In this document: positions 8,253 through 16,537 of the stretch, piece by piece
Layout of the letters: each line of letters opens with the position of its first letter
How positions within the stretch are numbered: the stretch's first letter is position 1
Assembly (NCBI RefSeq): GCF_002210105.1
Contig: NZ_AQQU01000006.1
Location: forward strand, 248,001-312,000
Direction of reading: 5' to 3'
DNA: 64,000 nt
Source of the DNA: Oceanicola sp. 22II-s10i
GTDB taxonomy: Bacteria > Pseudomonadota > Alphaproteobacteria > Rhodobacterales > Rhodobacteraceae
Made by a program: the position numbers and the translations under genes
Notes under the pieces: generated by a model
Told to the model about the DNA's origin: nothing
The model's input: only the letters and a program-made list of their open reading frames with translations
Databases searched by the model: none

Positions 8253-8285
8253 TCGGTGACCCTCTCCTCCTCCCTGGGCACCGAG
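8253..8285 (+). ncRNA. Cuckoo/CcsR-type sRNA hairpin, copy 5
   Basis: Loop motif at 8262-8277. The stem TCGGTG/CACCGA (8253-8258 with 8279-8284) has one mismatch near the loop. The loop is identical to the other five copies. Confidence 0.85.
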
Positions 8286-8291
8286 AAATGG

Positions 8292-8328
8292 AACGGCGGT
8301 GCCTCTCCTCCTCCCTGGCACCGCCGTT
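8292..8328 (+). ncRNA. Cuckoo/CcsR-type sRNA hairpin, copy 6
   Basis: Loop motif at 8303-8318 with the longest stem, a 12-bp perfect arm AACGGCGGTGCC (8292-8303 with 8317-8328). It is followed by TTTTCCTTTTTT, so this copy may itself terminate some transcripts before the stronger terminator at 8360. Confidence 0.85.
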
Positions 8329-8359
8329 TTCCTTTTTTCAGACTCCTGAAAACGAAAAA

Positions 8360-8385
8360 GACGGCCCGAGGGCCGTCTCTTTTTC
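8360..8385 (+). terminator. Rho-independent terminator of the DUF1127-sRNA operon
   Basis: GACGGCC-CGAG-GGCCGTC stem with a stable tetraloop, then a T-rich tract. It closes the sRNA array and lies just before the convergent bphP stop. Read on the minus strand it is preceded by AAAAAG (complement TTTTT), so it may work in both directions. Confidence 0.85.
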
Positions 8386-8408
8386 TTCATTGACCGAGTG
8401 ACCGCCCC

Positions 8409-10979
8409 CTAGTCGGGGCCTGCGCTGAATGCGACGGCCAGCGTTTCGATGCTGAACGGCTTCTGCACCATCCGCGCGGGCGGATAGCTCTCCACGATCT
8501 CGGATGTCTCGCCATAGCCCGTCGCCAGCACGAACGGGATGCCAAGCGCATGAAGCCGCTCGGCCACGGTCACCGACTGCTCGGCCCCGAGGTTGATGTC
8601 CAGCAGGGCGAAAGCCGGGGGATCGCGGTCGATTTCCTGCATGGCCTGCTCGACGGACGAGGCGATGGCGACCTTGGAGGCACCCATTTCCTCGAGCATC
8701 GCCGCCGCATCCATCGCGATGATCAGCGCATCCTCCAGCACCAGCCCGTTGCCGCTGAGACGGATCATGTTCGACAGTGCCGGCTGGGGGGTGGCATCCC
8801 GCGAGTCGTCGTCCTCGCGGCGAATCCGGTCGATATGGCGCGGCGGGATGCGGAAATGCGCCTCGACCCCGGTGGTCTTGTAAGACACCTCGGCATCCCC
8901 CTGCAGTTCATGCGGAATCGAACGTTCGAGAATCGTCGTGCCAAAGCCCCTGCGGCTCGGCGGGCGGACGGGCGGGCCGCCCTTTTCCACCCAGTCGATA
9001 TTCAGCCCGCCGCTGCGGTCCTGCCGCAGGCTGATCTCGACCCGCCCCGCCTGATCGCAGAGCGCGCCGTATTTCAGCGAGTTGGTCGCCATCTCGTGCA
9101 GGACCAGCGCCATCGTCGTATAGGCCGCCGGAGAGATCATCGCATCCGGACCGTCGATCAGGACCCGTGCTGATTTTGCCTGGGCGTAGGCTTCGAATTC
9201 GCAGTGGATCAGCGCCTTGAGCGAGGACGGTTCCCACTTCTCGCTGGTCAGCTGGTCGTGGGCGCGGGCCAGCGACTGGATGCGTCCGTCAAGGCTGTCG
9301 GTGAAATCCGTCAGGCTGCGCGCGCCGCTGCTGGACTGGGACACCAGCCCCCGCATCAGGTTCAGGATGTTGCGAACCCGGTGGTTGAGTTCGGAAATCA
9401 GCAGCTGCTGCTGTTCCTGCGCCCGCTTGCGTTCGCCGTTGGCGGCATCGGTGATCTTCAGGAAGATCTCCAGCAGGACGATGCGCAGCCGCTCGGCGAC
9501 GTGGTTGTCCTGGACCGACCAGGGGGCCGACCTGCCCTCGACCGTCTCGGTCCAGACCTCGAAGCTCTTGCGCGGGGTCAGGCGGGTGCCGTTCGGACCG
9601 AGGGTCGCGGGCTTGGCCGGATCGCCGGCCCAGTTGACCTTGGACGCAATCGGCTTGCGGAACAGGATCAGGTAGTCGCGCGGCCGGCGCGAGATCGGGA
9701 TCGCCAGCATCCCGGACGCCCGGTTCATGTAATCGCGGGCATCCGGCAGCAGCCGGGACAGGCTGTCGCTGGCGAACACCGACGGACCGGCGCGTGTATC
9801 CAGCATCCGAGCGATCTTGCGGAACTCTTCCTCGGTCGGGACGCTGCCGGTGGCGGTAAAGGTCTCGTCCAGATAAAGGACCATCCCGTCATGGCTTACG
9901 GACCGGCCAATGTCGCGCGAGACGGAGAACAGGGTCTCCGACAGACCCCGCCCCTCGGCCAGATTCGCCATCAGCGCGGTCTGCATCCGGCCGCTTTCGT
10001 CCTGCGCCTTCAGTCGGAACGACTCCTCCTGCCGGCTGATCTCGTAGGAGAACATGTGCCCGAACATCTCGATCGCCGTGCGGCGCTCGTAGTCGATGTA
10101 GCGCGAACTGTCGTGGTGGCAGGCGAACAGCCCCCACAACTCGCCGTTTCGGAGGATAGAGACGGACATCGACGCGCCGACGCCCATGTTCTTGAGGTAT
10201 TCAATATGGATGGGCGAAACGGCGCGGGTGACGGCCAGAGACAGGTCGATCGGGCTGCCGTCCAGGCTGAGTTGCGGCTCGATCATCGAACCGTCGTCCT
10301 CGACATCGGCGATCAGCCGCAGCAGGGACCGGCGATAAAGCTCGCGCGCCTGCGCGGGGATGTCCGACGCGGGAAAGTTCAGCCCCATATAACGCGACTG
10401 CCCGTCCGCCCGGTCCTCGGCGATGACACGTCCGGACTTGTCGGGTTGAAACTGGTAGACCATCACGCTGTCGAAACCCGACAGCATCCGCAGCCCGCGC
10501 GCGGCCTCTCGGGCGAGGTCCGGCAGCTCGTTCAGCCCCTTCAGCCTGTTCAGGCAGGGATAGACCTCGGACATGACGTCGGCTTCGCGGGGGCCGGCCT
10601 TGGGCTCGAACTCGATGATCAGGTGACGCCCGCTCTGGTGCACGGACACGTCGAACAGCTTGTCCTGTCCGCGCAGGACGATGCCGAACAGCCGCACCGC
10701 CCCGTCACGGCCTTCCAGCGCGCCCATGTTGCGGCGGATGCGGTCCATCGCATCGGACACGATCAGCTCGGACAGGGGACGGCCAAGCGCCTCTTCCACC
10801 TCGAAGCCCAGCACCGCGGGCAGGTTGTCGGAAGCGTGCTGCACTAGCCAGTCGGACGAAAGCGCCAGAAGGGCGCCATAGGACTGGACACGGCCCAGAA
10901 GGTGGATCGGTTCACGATCGCAGTTCGTCAGGTCGACAGCCTGTTCGGCGGACTGACCTGCAGAAGGGTGGGAAGTCAC
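8409..10979 (-). CDS. bphP: Bacteriophytochrome HWE histidine kinase with C-terminal receiver
   Basis: Red/far-red photoreceptor kinase (856 aa). Order: PAS (about 20-120) with the biliverdin-attachment Cys20 in TNCDREPIHLLG; GAF (about 145-310) with the PASDIP motif; PHY (to about 505) with the tongue motif PRKSF; an HWE-type kinase with H-box ELNHRVRNILN (His near 532), N-box HEMATNSLKYG and the WVEKGGP tryptophan/glutamate motif; and a receiver domain (about 735-850) with LLDINLG as phosphoacceptor region and VQKPF. The fused receiver resembles the Agp2 architecture. Its ATG overlaps the bphO stop, so chromophore supply and apoprotein are coupled. Confidence 0.93.
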   Translation of the reverse strand: MTSHPSAGQSAEQAVDLTNCDREPIHLLGRVQSYGALLALSSDWLVQHASDNLPAVLGFEVEEALGRPLSELIVSDAMDRIRRNMGALEGRDGAVRLFGIVLRGQDKLFDVSVHQSGRHLIIEFEPKAGPREADVMSEVYPCLNRLKGLNELPDLAREAARGLRMLSGFDSVMVYQFQPDKSGRVIAEDRADGQSRYMGLNFPASDIPAQARELYRRSLLRLIADVEDDGSMIEPQLSLDGSPIDLSLAVTRAVSPIHIEYLKNMGVGASMSVSILRNGELWGLFACHHDSSRYIDYERRTAIEMFGHMFSYEISRQEESFRLKAQDESGRMQTALMANLAEGRGLSETLFSVSRDIGRSVSHDGMVLYLDETFTATGSVPTEEEFRKIARMLDTRAGPSVFASDSLSRLLPDARDYMNRASGMLAIPISRRPRDYLILFRKPIASKVNWAGDPAKPATLGPNGTRLTPRKSFEVWTETVEGRSAPWSVQDNHVAERLRIVLLEIFLKITDAANGERKRAQEQQQLLISELNHRVRNILNLMRGLVSQSSSGARSLTDFTDSLDGRIQSLARAHDQLTSEKWEPSSLKALIHCEFEAYAQAKSARVLIDGPDAMISPAAYTTMALVLHEMATNSLKYGALCDQAGRVEISLRQDRSGGLNIDWVEKGGPPVRPPSRRGFGTTILERSIPHELQGDAEVSYKTTGVEAHFRIPPRHIDRIRREDDDSRDATPQPALSNMIRLSGNGLVLEDALIIAMDAAAMLEEMGASKVAIASSVEQAMQEIDRDPPAFALLDINLGAEQSVTVAERLHALGIPFVLATGYGETSEIVESYPPARMVQKPFSIETLAVAFSAGPD

Positions 10980-11569
10980 ACGAACCCGCCAGTGGACGTT
11001 GCCGATATGGCAGAGGCCCGGATGAAGATGTCAAAGCAGCAGTCGGTGTCCATCACGATGCGGATCGCGCGTTCCGACTCCGGGTCTATTGCGTCCAGCC
11101 GCGCGCACAGATCGCGCCAGTCGCCCCCCGAGCGGTTCGTGAAATAGGACGGCAGCGGGTCGATTCCGCCGGCGAGCAGTTTCCTGCGGATCACCTCGGT
11201 CCCCAGTCCGGAGCCGAGCACGACATAGGCCACCGCCAACGGGTCCAGCCCACGCGGCGCGATCATGTTGTCCGTCGCCGGTATCCCCCACGCCGCACAG
11301 TCCGTCCGCAACGCCGAAACGGCCGCCGCCAGCGCCTCGTCCGTGCCGGACGGCAGACCGCCCAGCGACACACGGGCCAGCGCGCTGAAAGCTGTCAGGT
11401 GAGTTGAGAGAAACGCCGCCATGTGGCCCTTGGGATCCGTCAACACAGATCCCAGCACCTCTTCTGCGCGGTCGTGGGCGGGGCGGGTTGCATCGCGCAG
11501 ATAAAAACGGAAACCCCTGCGCGGGTCTTGTATCGGGCCAAGTCGACCGGCCCCGGCATGTGCGTTCAA
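10976..11569 (-). CDS. bphO: Biliverdin-producing heme oxygenase
   Basis: Heme oxygenase (197 aa) that opens heme to biliverdin IX-alpha, the chromophore of BphP. The proximal-histidine region is LRDATRPAHDRAEEVLG (about residues 27-43), and the distal-helix glycine motif is AYVVLGSGLGTEVIRRK (about 124-140). It is typical of BphO proteins, which are often encoded next to the phytochrome. It heads a two-gene operon with bphP and overlaps it by 4 bp. Confidence 0.88.
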   Translation of the reverse strand: MNAHAGAGRLGPIQDPRRGFRFYLRDATRPAHDRAEEVLGSVLTDPKGHMAAFLSTHLTAFSALARVSLGGLPSGTDEALAAAVSALRTDCAAWGIPATDNMIAPRGLDPLAVAYVVLGSGLGTEVIRRKLLAGGIDPLPSYFTNRSGGDWRDLCARLDAIDPESERAIRIVMDTDCCFDIFIRASAISATSTGGFV

Positions 11570-11686
11570 CGACTCAACCCTGTCAGAAAGTGTTCTGGTT
11601 CTAAGCTGTCAAACGCAGCGCAGGCGGGAAGGTTCCACGCCCATTCAACTTTTTTTGCGGGTGGCCACGGCGGTTATATCCCGGCT

Positions 11687-12811
11687 TCAGTCCAGAGTCC
11701 GGCGGAACCTCAGCAGCGTGACCGCCGTCAGCGCCAGAACGAAAATTCCGAGCGAGATGAAGGGCCCCGCGACGATGGCCACATCCGCGCCTTTCAGCAT
11801 GACGGACCGGATCAACCGCAGGAAATGCGTCAGCGGAAACACTTCGCCCAGAACCTGAGCCCAGGCCGGCATGCCCCTGTAGGGAAACATGAATCCCGAC
11901 AGCAGGAGCGACGGCAGAAAGAAGAAGAACGTCAGTTGCATCGCCTGCATCTGTGTCCGCGCGACGGTCGAGATCAGGTAGCCGAGGATCACCAGCGCCA
12001 GAACGAAGACAAAGACCCCCGCAAGGATCAGCGGCAGGCTTCCGACAAAGGGGATCGCGAACAGCAGCCGCGCCGCGATCAGGACCACCGTCACCTGCAC
12101 CGCGCCGACGGCGAGGTAGGGGACGATCTTGCCCAGCATGATCTCCAGCGGCGTGGCGGGCATCGACAGCAGGTTCTCCATCGTCCCCCGCTCGGTCTCG
12201 CGCGTCAGGGCCATGGCGGTCATCATCACCATCGTGAGTTGCAGGATCACCCCCAGCAGGGCCGGGACGATGTTGTATTGCGTAACGCCCTCGGGATTGA
12301 ACCGCTTGTGCACGGTGATCGCGACGCCGTGTGGCGCGGCGGGGGAGGAACCCGCCTCGCGCTCCAGCGCCTCGGCCGCAACAGTCGAGAGGGTGGAAAT
12401 CGCCCCCGAGGCGACCGAAGGATCGGTCGCGTCCGCCTCGATCAGCATCGGCGCGGCCTCGCCCCGCTCGATCCGGCGCCCGAAATCCGAGGGCACGGTC
12501 ACGACGAAGGCGACGTCGCCCCGTTCGATCATCGCCTCGGCCTCGCCCGCCGTCGCGTTCGGGGCGACGAAGCGGTAGTAGCCGGTCAGCTCCAGCGCCG
12601 AGACCATGGCGCGGGTGAACCGGTCCTGAGTGGGCGCGACGAGGGCCGCGGGCAGTTCCTTGGGGTCGGTGTTGATGGCATAGCCGAACAGGACGAGCTG
12701 CAGCAGCGGAATGCCCAGCATCATCCCGAAGGTCAGCCGGTCGCGCCGCATCTGGATCGTTTCCTTGGTCAGCAGCGCGCGCAGGCGGAGGAACGAGAAG
12801 AAGCGGCTCAT
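11687..12811 (-). CDS. ABC-2 type exporter permease
   Basis: Integral membrane subunit (374 aa) of an ABC exporter of the YbhS/YbhR/YhhJ kind. It has one N-terminal helix, a large extracytoplasmic region (about 45-170), then five further hydrophobic helices (for example IVPALLGVILQLTMVMMTAMAL). The motif TRETERGTMENLLSMPATPLEIMLGKI precedes the transporter core and is typical of ABC2_membrane_3 proteins. It overlaps the ATPase gene by 4 bp and is the last gene of the exporter operon. The transported compound is unknown. Confidence 0.88.
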   Translation of the reverse strand: MSRFFSFLRLRALLTKETIQMRRDRLTFGMMLGIPLLQLVLFGYAINTDPKELPAALVAPTQDRFTRAMVSALELTGYYRFVAPNATAGEAEAMIERGDVAFVVTVPSDFGRRIERGEAAPMLIEADATDPSVASGAISTLSTVAAEALEREAGSSPAAPHGVAITVHKRFNPEGVTQYNIVPALLGVILQLTMVMMTAMALTRETERGTMENLLSMPATPLEIMLGKIVPYLAVGAVQVTVVLIAARLLFAIPFVGSLPLILAGVFVFVLALVILGYLISTVARTQMQAMQLTFFFFLPSLLLSGFMFPYRGMPAWAQVLGEVFPLTHFLRLIRSVMLKGADVAIVAGPFISLGIFVLALTAVTLLRFRRTLD

Positions 12812-13731
12812 GCCATGTTGTCCTCTGCCGTCGACATAAGTTCGATGAACACGTCCTCGAGGCTCGTTTCGGCCACCGACGTGGTTGCGCCGACCTCTTT
12901 CGCCACCGCCTCCACACTAGCCTTCAGCGCCGCCGCATCTTCACCCACCACGTGAAGAGTGGCCCCGAAAGGTGCGACCTGCGACACACCTTTCGCGCCG
13001 CGCAGCCTGCGGGCGGCCTCGGACAGCCCCTGCCCCTCCAGCACCATGGTCGTCAGCCCGGCTTCACGCACGACCTGCGCCACGGTGCCATGCGCGATCA
13101 GTTGGCCGTAGGAGATATAGGCGATCCGGTGACAGCGCTCGGCCTCGTCCATGTAGTGGGTCGAAACGAGGACGGTCAGCCCGTCCGCCGCCAGCCGGTG
13201 GATCTCGTCCCAGAAATCGCGCCGCGCCTTGGGGTCCACACCCGCCGTCGGTTCGTCCAGCATCAGCAGGTCGGGTTTGTGCATGATGCAGGCCGCCAGG
13301 GCCAGGCGCTGTTTCCACCCGCCCGACAGCGATCCCGCCAGCTGGTTGCGGCGCGAGGTCAGGCCGAGGTCCTCGAGCGTGTCCGCGACGACCTTCCGAG
13401 CCGGCGTCATCCCGTAGAGGCCGGCGACGAAACGCAGGTTCTCGGCGATCGTGAGGTCCTCGTAGAAGGAGAACTTCTGCGTCATGTAGCCGACCCGCCG
13501 CTTGATCGCCCGCCTCTCGCGCCGGATGTCGTGGCCCAGCACCCTGCCCTCGCCCTCGGTCGGTTCCAGCAGGCCGCACATCATGCGGATGGTGGTGGTC
13601 TTGCCCGACCCGTTCGGGCCGAGAAAGCCCATGATCTCGCCCTTGCGCACATCCAGCGACACGCCGTTCACGACGGTCTTGTCCCCGAACCGCTTGGTCA
13701 GGTCGGTGACGCGGATCGCGGGCTCGGTCAC
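12808..13731 (-). CDS. ABC exporter ATP-binding protein
   Basis: Cytoplasmic ATPase (307 aa) driving the neighbouring permease. Walker A is GPNGSGKTT, the ABC signature is LSGGWKQRLALA, and Walker B is LLMLDEPTAGVDP. The GTG start (VTEPAIRVTDLTKRFG) overlaps the HlyD-gene stop as GTGA. A longer open frame runs upstream, but it only shadows the HlyD gene. The C-terminal part (about 225-307) resembles DrrA/YbhF tails. Only one ATPase domain is present, unlike the double-domain YbhF of E. coli. Confidence 0.9.
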   Translation of the reverse strand: MTEPAIRVTDLTKRFGDKTVVNGVSLDVRKGEIMGFLGPNGSGKTTTIRMMCGLLEPTEGEGRVLGHDIRRERRAIKRRVGYMTQKFSFYEDLTIAENLRFVAGLYGMTPARKVVADTLEDLGLTSRRNQLAGSLSGGWKQRLALAACIMHKPDLLMLDEPTAGVDPKARRDFWDEIHRLAADGLTVLVSTHYMDEAERCHRIAYISYGQLIAHGTVAQVVREAGLTTMVLEGQGLSEAARRLRGAKGVSQVAPFGATLHVVGEDAAALKASVEAVAKEVGATTSVAETSLEDVFIELMSTAEDNMA

Positions 13732-14678
13732 CGCGCGGCCCCCGGCAGGGTGACATCGACGATCTGGCCCGGCTTCAAACGGCTTTCGCCCTCGGGCCGG
13801 GCCTCGATCAGGTAGACCAGCTTCTGCCGGTTCTCGAGCGAGTAGATCACTGGCGGCGTGAACTCCGGCTCGTCTGAGATGTAGATGATCCGCGCCGTCA
13901 GCCCCGCCGCGCAGCCGTCGCAGCCGACCCTGAGCGCATCGCCGACCGCGATCTCGGCAAACGACCGTTCGGGGACGTAGAGCCGCAGCTTGACGGCATT
14001 CGCGCCCAGCACCGACAGAACCGGGGCGGAGGGGCCAGCGATCTCGCCGCCCGTGCGGATCACGTCGACCACCGTCACCGGCTCGTCCAGCTTCAGTTCG
14101 CGCTGCGTCAGCTTCCACTTGACCTGATCGCGAGCCGCCTTTGCCGCGCTGACGGCGGCGCGGGCGCGGGCGATCTCCTGCTCGCGCGCGGGCAGGCGCG
14201 CGACGGTCAGCTGCGCCTCGATCTCGGCCACCTTGGCGGCGGCGACCTGCGCGGCGGTCACGGCATCCTCGCGCTGTGCGTCGGTGGTCACGCCGCGCTC
14301 GGCCAGCCGCACGATCCGTTCGCGCTGCCGCTCGGCCTCCTCGGCCTGAAGCCGTGCGGAGGCGAGGTTCGCTTCGATGACGCTGATCTCCTCCTGCCGC
14401 GCGCCCTGCAGCAGGTTCGCAAGCTCGCTGTCCGCCTGCGCCAGCTGTGCCTCGGCCTGCGCCAGCGCGATCTCGGCATCCTCGCGCTCCATGGCGACCA
14501 GCACCGCCCCGGCCTCCACCCGGTCGCCGCGTTCGACGTTCACCGCGCGGATCTGCGCGGTCTCGACCGGGGCGACGAGGGTATATTCGCCCTCGACATA
14601 GCCGGTCGCGAAAGGGGATGGCGCGGCGCAGGAGGCAAAGAGCGAGGCCGCGAGCGGCAGAGAACAGAGACTCATCAT
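13728..14678 (-). CDS. HlyD-family membrane fusion lipoprotein of the ABC exporter
   Basis: Periplasmic adaptor (316 aa) linking the ABC pump to an outer-membrane channel. It has an N-terminal signal with a lipobox-like LFASC. A biotinyl-lipoyl half (about 25-50, ERGDRVEAGAVL) and a long alpha-helical coiled-coil hairpin (about 55-165, rich in AQAEAQLAQADSEL) follow. The second lipoyl half and beta-barrel contain [24 protein letters not shown]. It resembles YbhG. It overlaps the TetR and ATPase genes by 4 bp, so all four genes form one tight operon. Confidence 0.88.
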   Translation of the reverse strand: MMSLCSLPLAASLFASCAAPSPFATGYVEGEYTLVAPVETAQIRAVNVERGDRVEAGAVLVAMEREDAEIALAQAEAQLAQADSELANLLQGARQEEISVIEANLASARLQAEEAERQRERIVRLAERGVTTDAQREDAVTAAQVAAAKVAEIEAQLTVARLPAREQEIARARAAVSAAKAARDQVKWKLTQRELKLDEPVTVVDVIRTGGEIAGPSAPVLSVLGANAVKLRLYVPERSFAEIAVGDALRVGCDGCAAGLTARIIYISDEPEFTPPVIYSLENRQKLVYLIEARPEGESRLKPGQIVDVTLPGAAR

Positions 14679-15319
14679 ACACGGTGCCTTTCGATGGCGG
14701 CATGCAGGTTGGCGACGACGGTGTCGGCGATGACCCCGGCCTCGGCGGGGCCGATGGCGGACCAGCCCATGCGACGGGCGACCAGCGGCGACGCGACGTT
14801 GAAGTAAAGGACCTGCCCCACCATCGCGAAGACGGTCAGGCGGACCTCGTCCGCCTCCGCGTTCTGCCCGGTGGCCATGGCCCAGAGGCTACAGAGCGCC
14901 TTGTGACGCGGCTCGATCACCTGCGCATAGAACCTGTCGGACATGCTGCCCGCGCCGGTGATGTCCCGGACGACGAAAGCCACCAGGTCGCGGGCCTCCG
15001 GCGCCGTCGCCATGACCGAGGCCATGCCCCTCAGGATCCGCTCCAGCATGCGTGCGGCGGTCTCGGGCGTGGCGGCGCGGGGCGCCTCGCCGGCGTCACC
15101 CCACGCCTCGGTGATCCGGGCGGCCAGGGCTTCGATACAGGCGTCGCGCAGACCTTCCTTGCCGCCGAAGTGGTAGGCGATGGAGGCGACGTTGGTGTCA
15201 GCCTGCCCCGCGATGGCGCGGGTCGACGCACCGTCATAGCCGTCGCGGCCGAACAGCTTGAGCGCCGCCTCGATCAGGCGGGTGCGGGTGTCGGTGGAGG
15301 ATCGGGGCGACTCGGTCAT
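14675..15319 (-). CDS. TetR/CecR-family repressor of the exporter operon
   Basis: Regulator (214 aa) with an N-terminal TetR helix-turn-helix (RLIEAALKLFGRDGYDGASTRAIAGQADTNVASIAYHFGGKEGLRD, beginning at residue 15) and a C-terminal DUF1956-like ligand domain, as in E. coli CecR (YbiH). CecR likewise lies with ybhGFSR, the same exporter type. A perfect palindrome begins 10 bp upstream of the start, so autorepression of the four-gene operon is the simplest model. The ligand is unknown. Confidence 0.88.
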   Translation of the reverse strand: MTESPRSSTDTRTRLIEAALKLFGRDGYDGASTRAIAGQADTNVASIAYHFGGKEGLRDACIEALAARITEAWGDAGEAPRAATPETAARMLERILRGMASVMATAPEARDLVAFVVRDITGAGSMSDRFYAQVIEPRHKALCSLWAMATGQNAEADEVRLTVFAMVGQVLYFNVASPLVARRMGWSAIGPAEAGVIADTVVANLHAAIERHRV

Positions 15320-15328
15320 GGCTCAATC

Positions 15329-15348
15329 TTAATCAATCGTTTGATTAA
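15329..15348. promoter_or_regulatory. Palindromic operator of the TetR/CecR-type repressor
   Basis: TTAATCAA-TCGT-TTGATTAA, with perfect 8-bp arms, sits 10 bp before the repressor start codon in the gap to the divergent crotonase gene. Its AT content stands out strongly. Its size and place fit a TetR-family dimer site overlapping the operon promoter. Confidence 0.75.
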
Positions 15349-15472
15349 ATCCAATCCCCGGCAATGCACGTCCCTGAATTCGCGCCCCGCAGGTTGGACG
15401 GCCACCGCCCCTGCCCCAAGATGCCGCGACTGGCGGCGCCGAGGGACGGGCGCGATATGAGGAGGGCCGGAC

Positions 15473-16267
15473 ATGACCGAACTGGTGACCACATCCGATA
15501 GCGGGCACGTGCGCACGATCACGCTGAACCGGCCGGACAAGATGAACGCGCTCAGCCGCGAACTGGCCTGGGGCGTGATCGAGGCGGTGGATGCCGCCGC
15601 CAAGGATGACAACGTCTGGGTCGTCGCGCTGACAGGCTCGGGCAAGGCATTCTGCGCCGGGCTCGACCTGACCGGATCGGCGGACTATTCGCCCAAGTCC
15701 CCGATGGACGCGCAGCTCGACGATGTGGGCTGGGTCGGCAACTTCGTCCTCGCTCTGCGCAAGCGCTGCGACAAGCCCGTGGTGGCCGGGGTCAACGGCG
15801 TGGCGGTCGGCGCGGGGCTGGGCCTCGCCATGGCCGCCGACGTGCGGATCGTGGCCGACAGCGCGCGGCTGATGGCGGGCTACACGCGGATCGGCGGGTC
15901 GCCGGATGCGGGGCTGACGATCACGCTGCCGCAGGCCATGGGCTACGAGAAGGCGATGCGCTTCATGATGGAAAACCGCACCGTCACCGGGGCGGAGGCG
16001 GTCGAGTGGGGCATGGCGGGCGAAGCCGTGGCCGACGACGCGCTGGCGGGCCGGTTGCAGGAGTATTGCCAGACCCTGTGCAACTGGTCGCCGATCACCA
16101 TGCGCCTGCTGAAACGGGGCATCGTGAAGTCCTACGAGTCCACCGACATGGAACAGCAGCTGCGCTACGAGGTGCAGAACATCCGCATGGCCTTTGCCAG
16201 CGAGGATGCGAAGGAGGCCCGCAAGGCGTTCCTCGAAAAGCGGTCGCCGGTGTTCAAGGGACGCTGA
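15473..16267 (+). CDS. Enoyl-CoA hydratase/isomerase (crotonase) family protein
   Basis: Crotonase-fold enzyme (264 aa) acting on acyl-CoA thioesters. The oxyanion-hole segments are AFCAGLDLTG (about 59-68) and VNGVAVGAGLGLAMAADVRI (about 105-124). The region of the second catalytic acid reads YTRIGGSPDAG, with Asp where many hydratases have Glu, so an isomerase or other crotonase reaction is possible. A C-terminal KAFLEKRSPVFKGR tail is typical. It is divergent from the TetR gene and 270 bp before pepM; no tie to either is proven. Confidence 0.85.
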   Translation: MTELVTTSDSGHVRTITLNRPDKMNALSRELAWGVIEAVDAAAKDDNVWVVALTGSGKAFCAGLDLTGSADYSPKSPMDAQLDDVGWVGNFVLALRKRCDKPVVAGVNGVAVGAGLGLAMAADVRIVADSARLMAGYTRIGGSPDAGLTITLPQAMGYEKAMRFMMENRTVTGAEAVEWGMAGEAVADDALAGRLQEYCQTLCNWSPITMRLLKRGIVKSYESTDMEQQLRYEVQNIRMAFASEDAKEARKAFLEKRSPVFKGR

Positions 16268-16307
16268 GCCCGCAGGCCGGGGCGCGGCCTTGTCCGCGCC
16301 TCGACCT

Positions 16308-16344
16308 ATAAGTTTCACAGATGATTTCATAAGTGTTGCAGATG
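16308..16344 (+). promoter_or_regulatory. Tandem direct repeat upstream of pepM
   Basis: Two copies of ATAAGTnTnnCAGATG (16308-16323 and 16329-16344) start exactly 21 bp apart, two helical turns, about 195 bp before the pepM start. This spacing suits a regulator binding one DNA face. The regulator is unknown. The remaining gap to pepM shows no clear structure. Confidence 0.4.
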
Positions 16345-16537
16345 CGCGCGCTTTTCAGCATAAGCTCGCGCATTCGCGTTGCGACACGGACTCCGACACG
16401 CCCGAACGGGCCCCGCCCGCATTGACGGGACCGCCCCGAGAGCTTTCCTTGACGCAATCGACCAGACGGGAACGGGCCGGACCAAGGCCCGGATTGCAAC
16501 GAAGCGGCGCACCGGCCGCACAAGGAACGGGACGACC

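Noticed and set aside
8028-8328. CRISPR array
   Set aside because: The repeated unit is only 16 nt, spacing is irregular (41, 72, 42, 70, 41 nt), each copy is inside its own hairpin, and no cas genes are present.
8060-8401. Open frames across the sRNA array giving repeated SSSL peptides
   Set aside because: The repetition comes from the CTCTCCTCCTCCC loops. Compensated stem pairing and lack of start signals point to RNA, not protein.
12808-14703. Long open frame suggesting a large fused ABC protein
   Set aside because: Its first half is a shadow of the HlyD gene in another frame and shows only Arg/Gly-rich noise; the real ATPase starts at the GTG at 13731.
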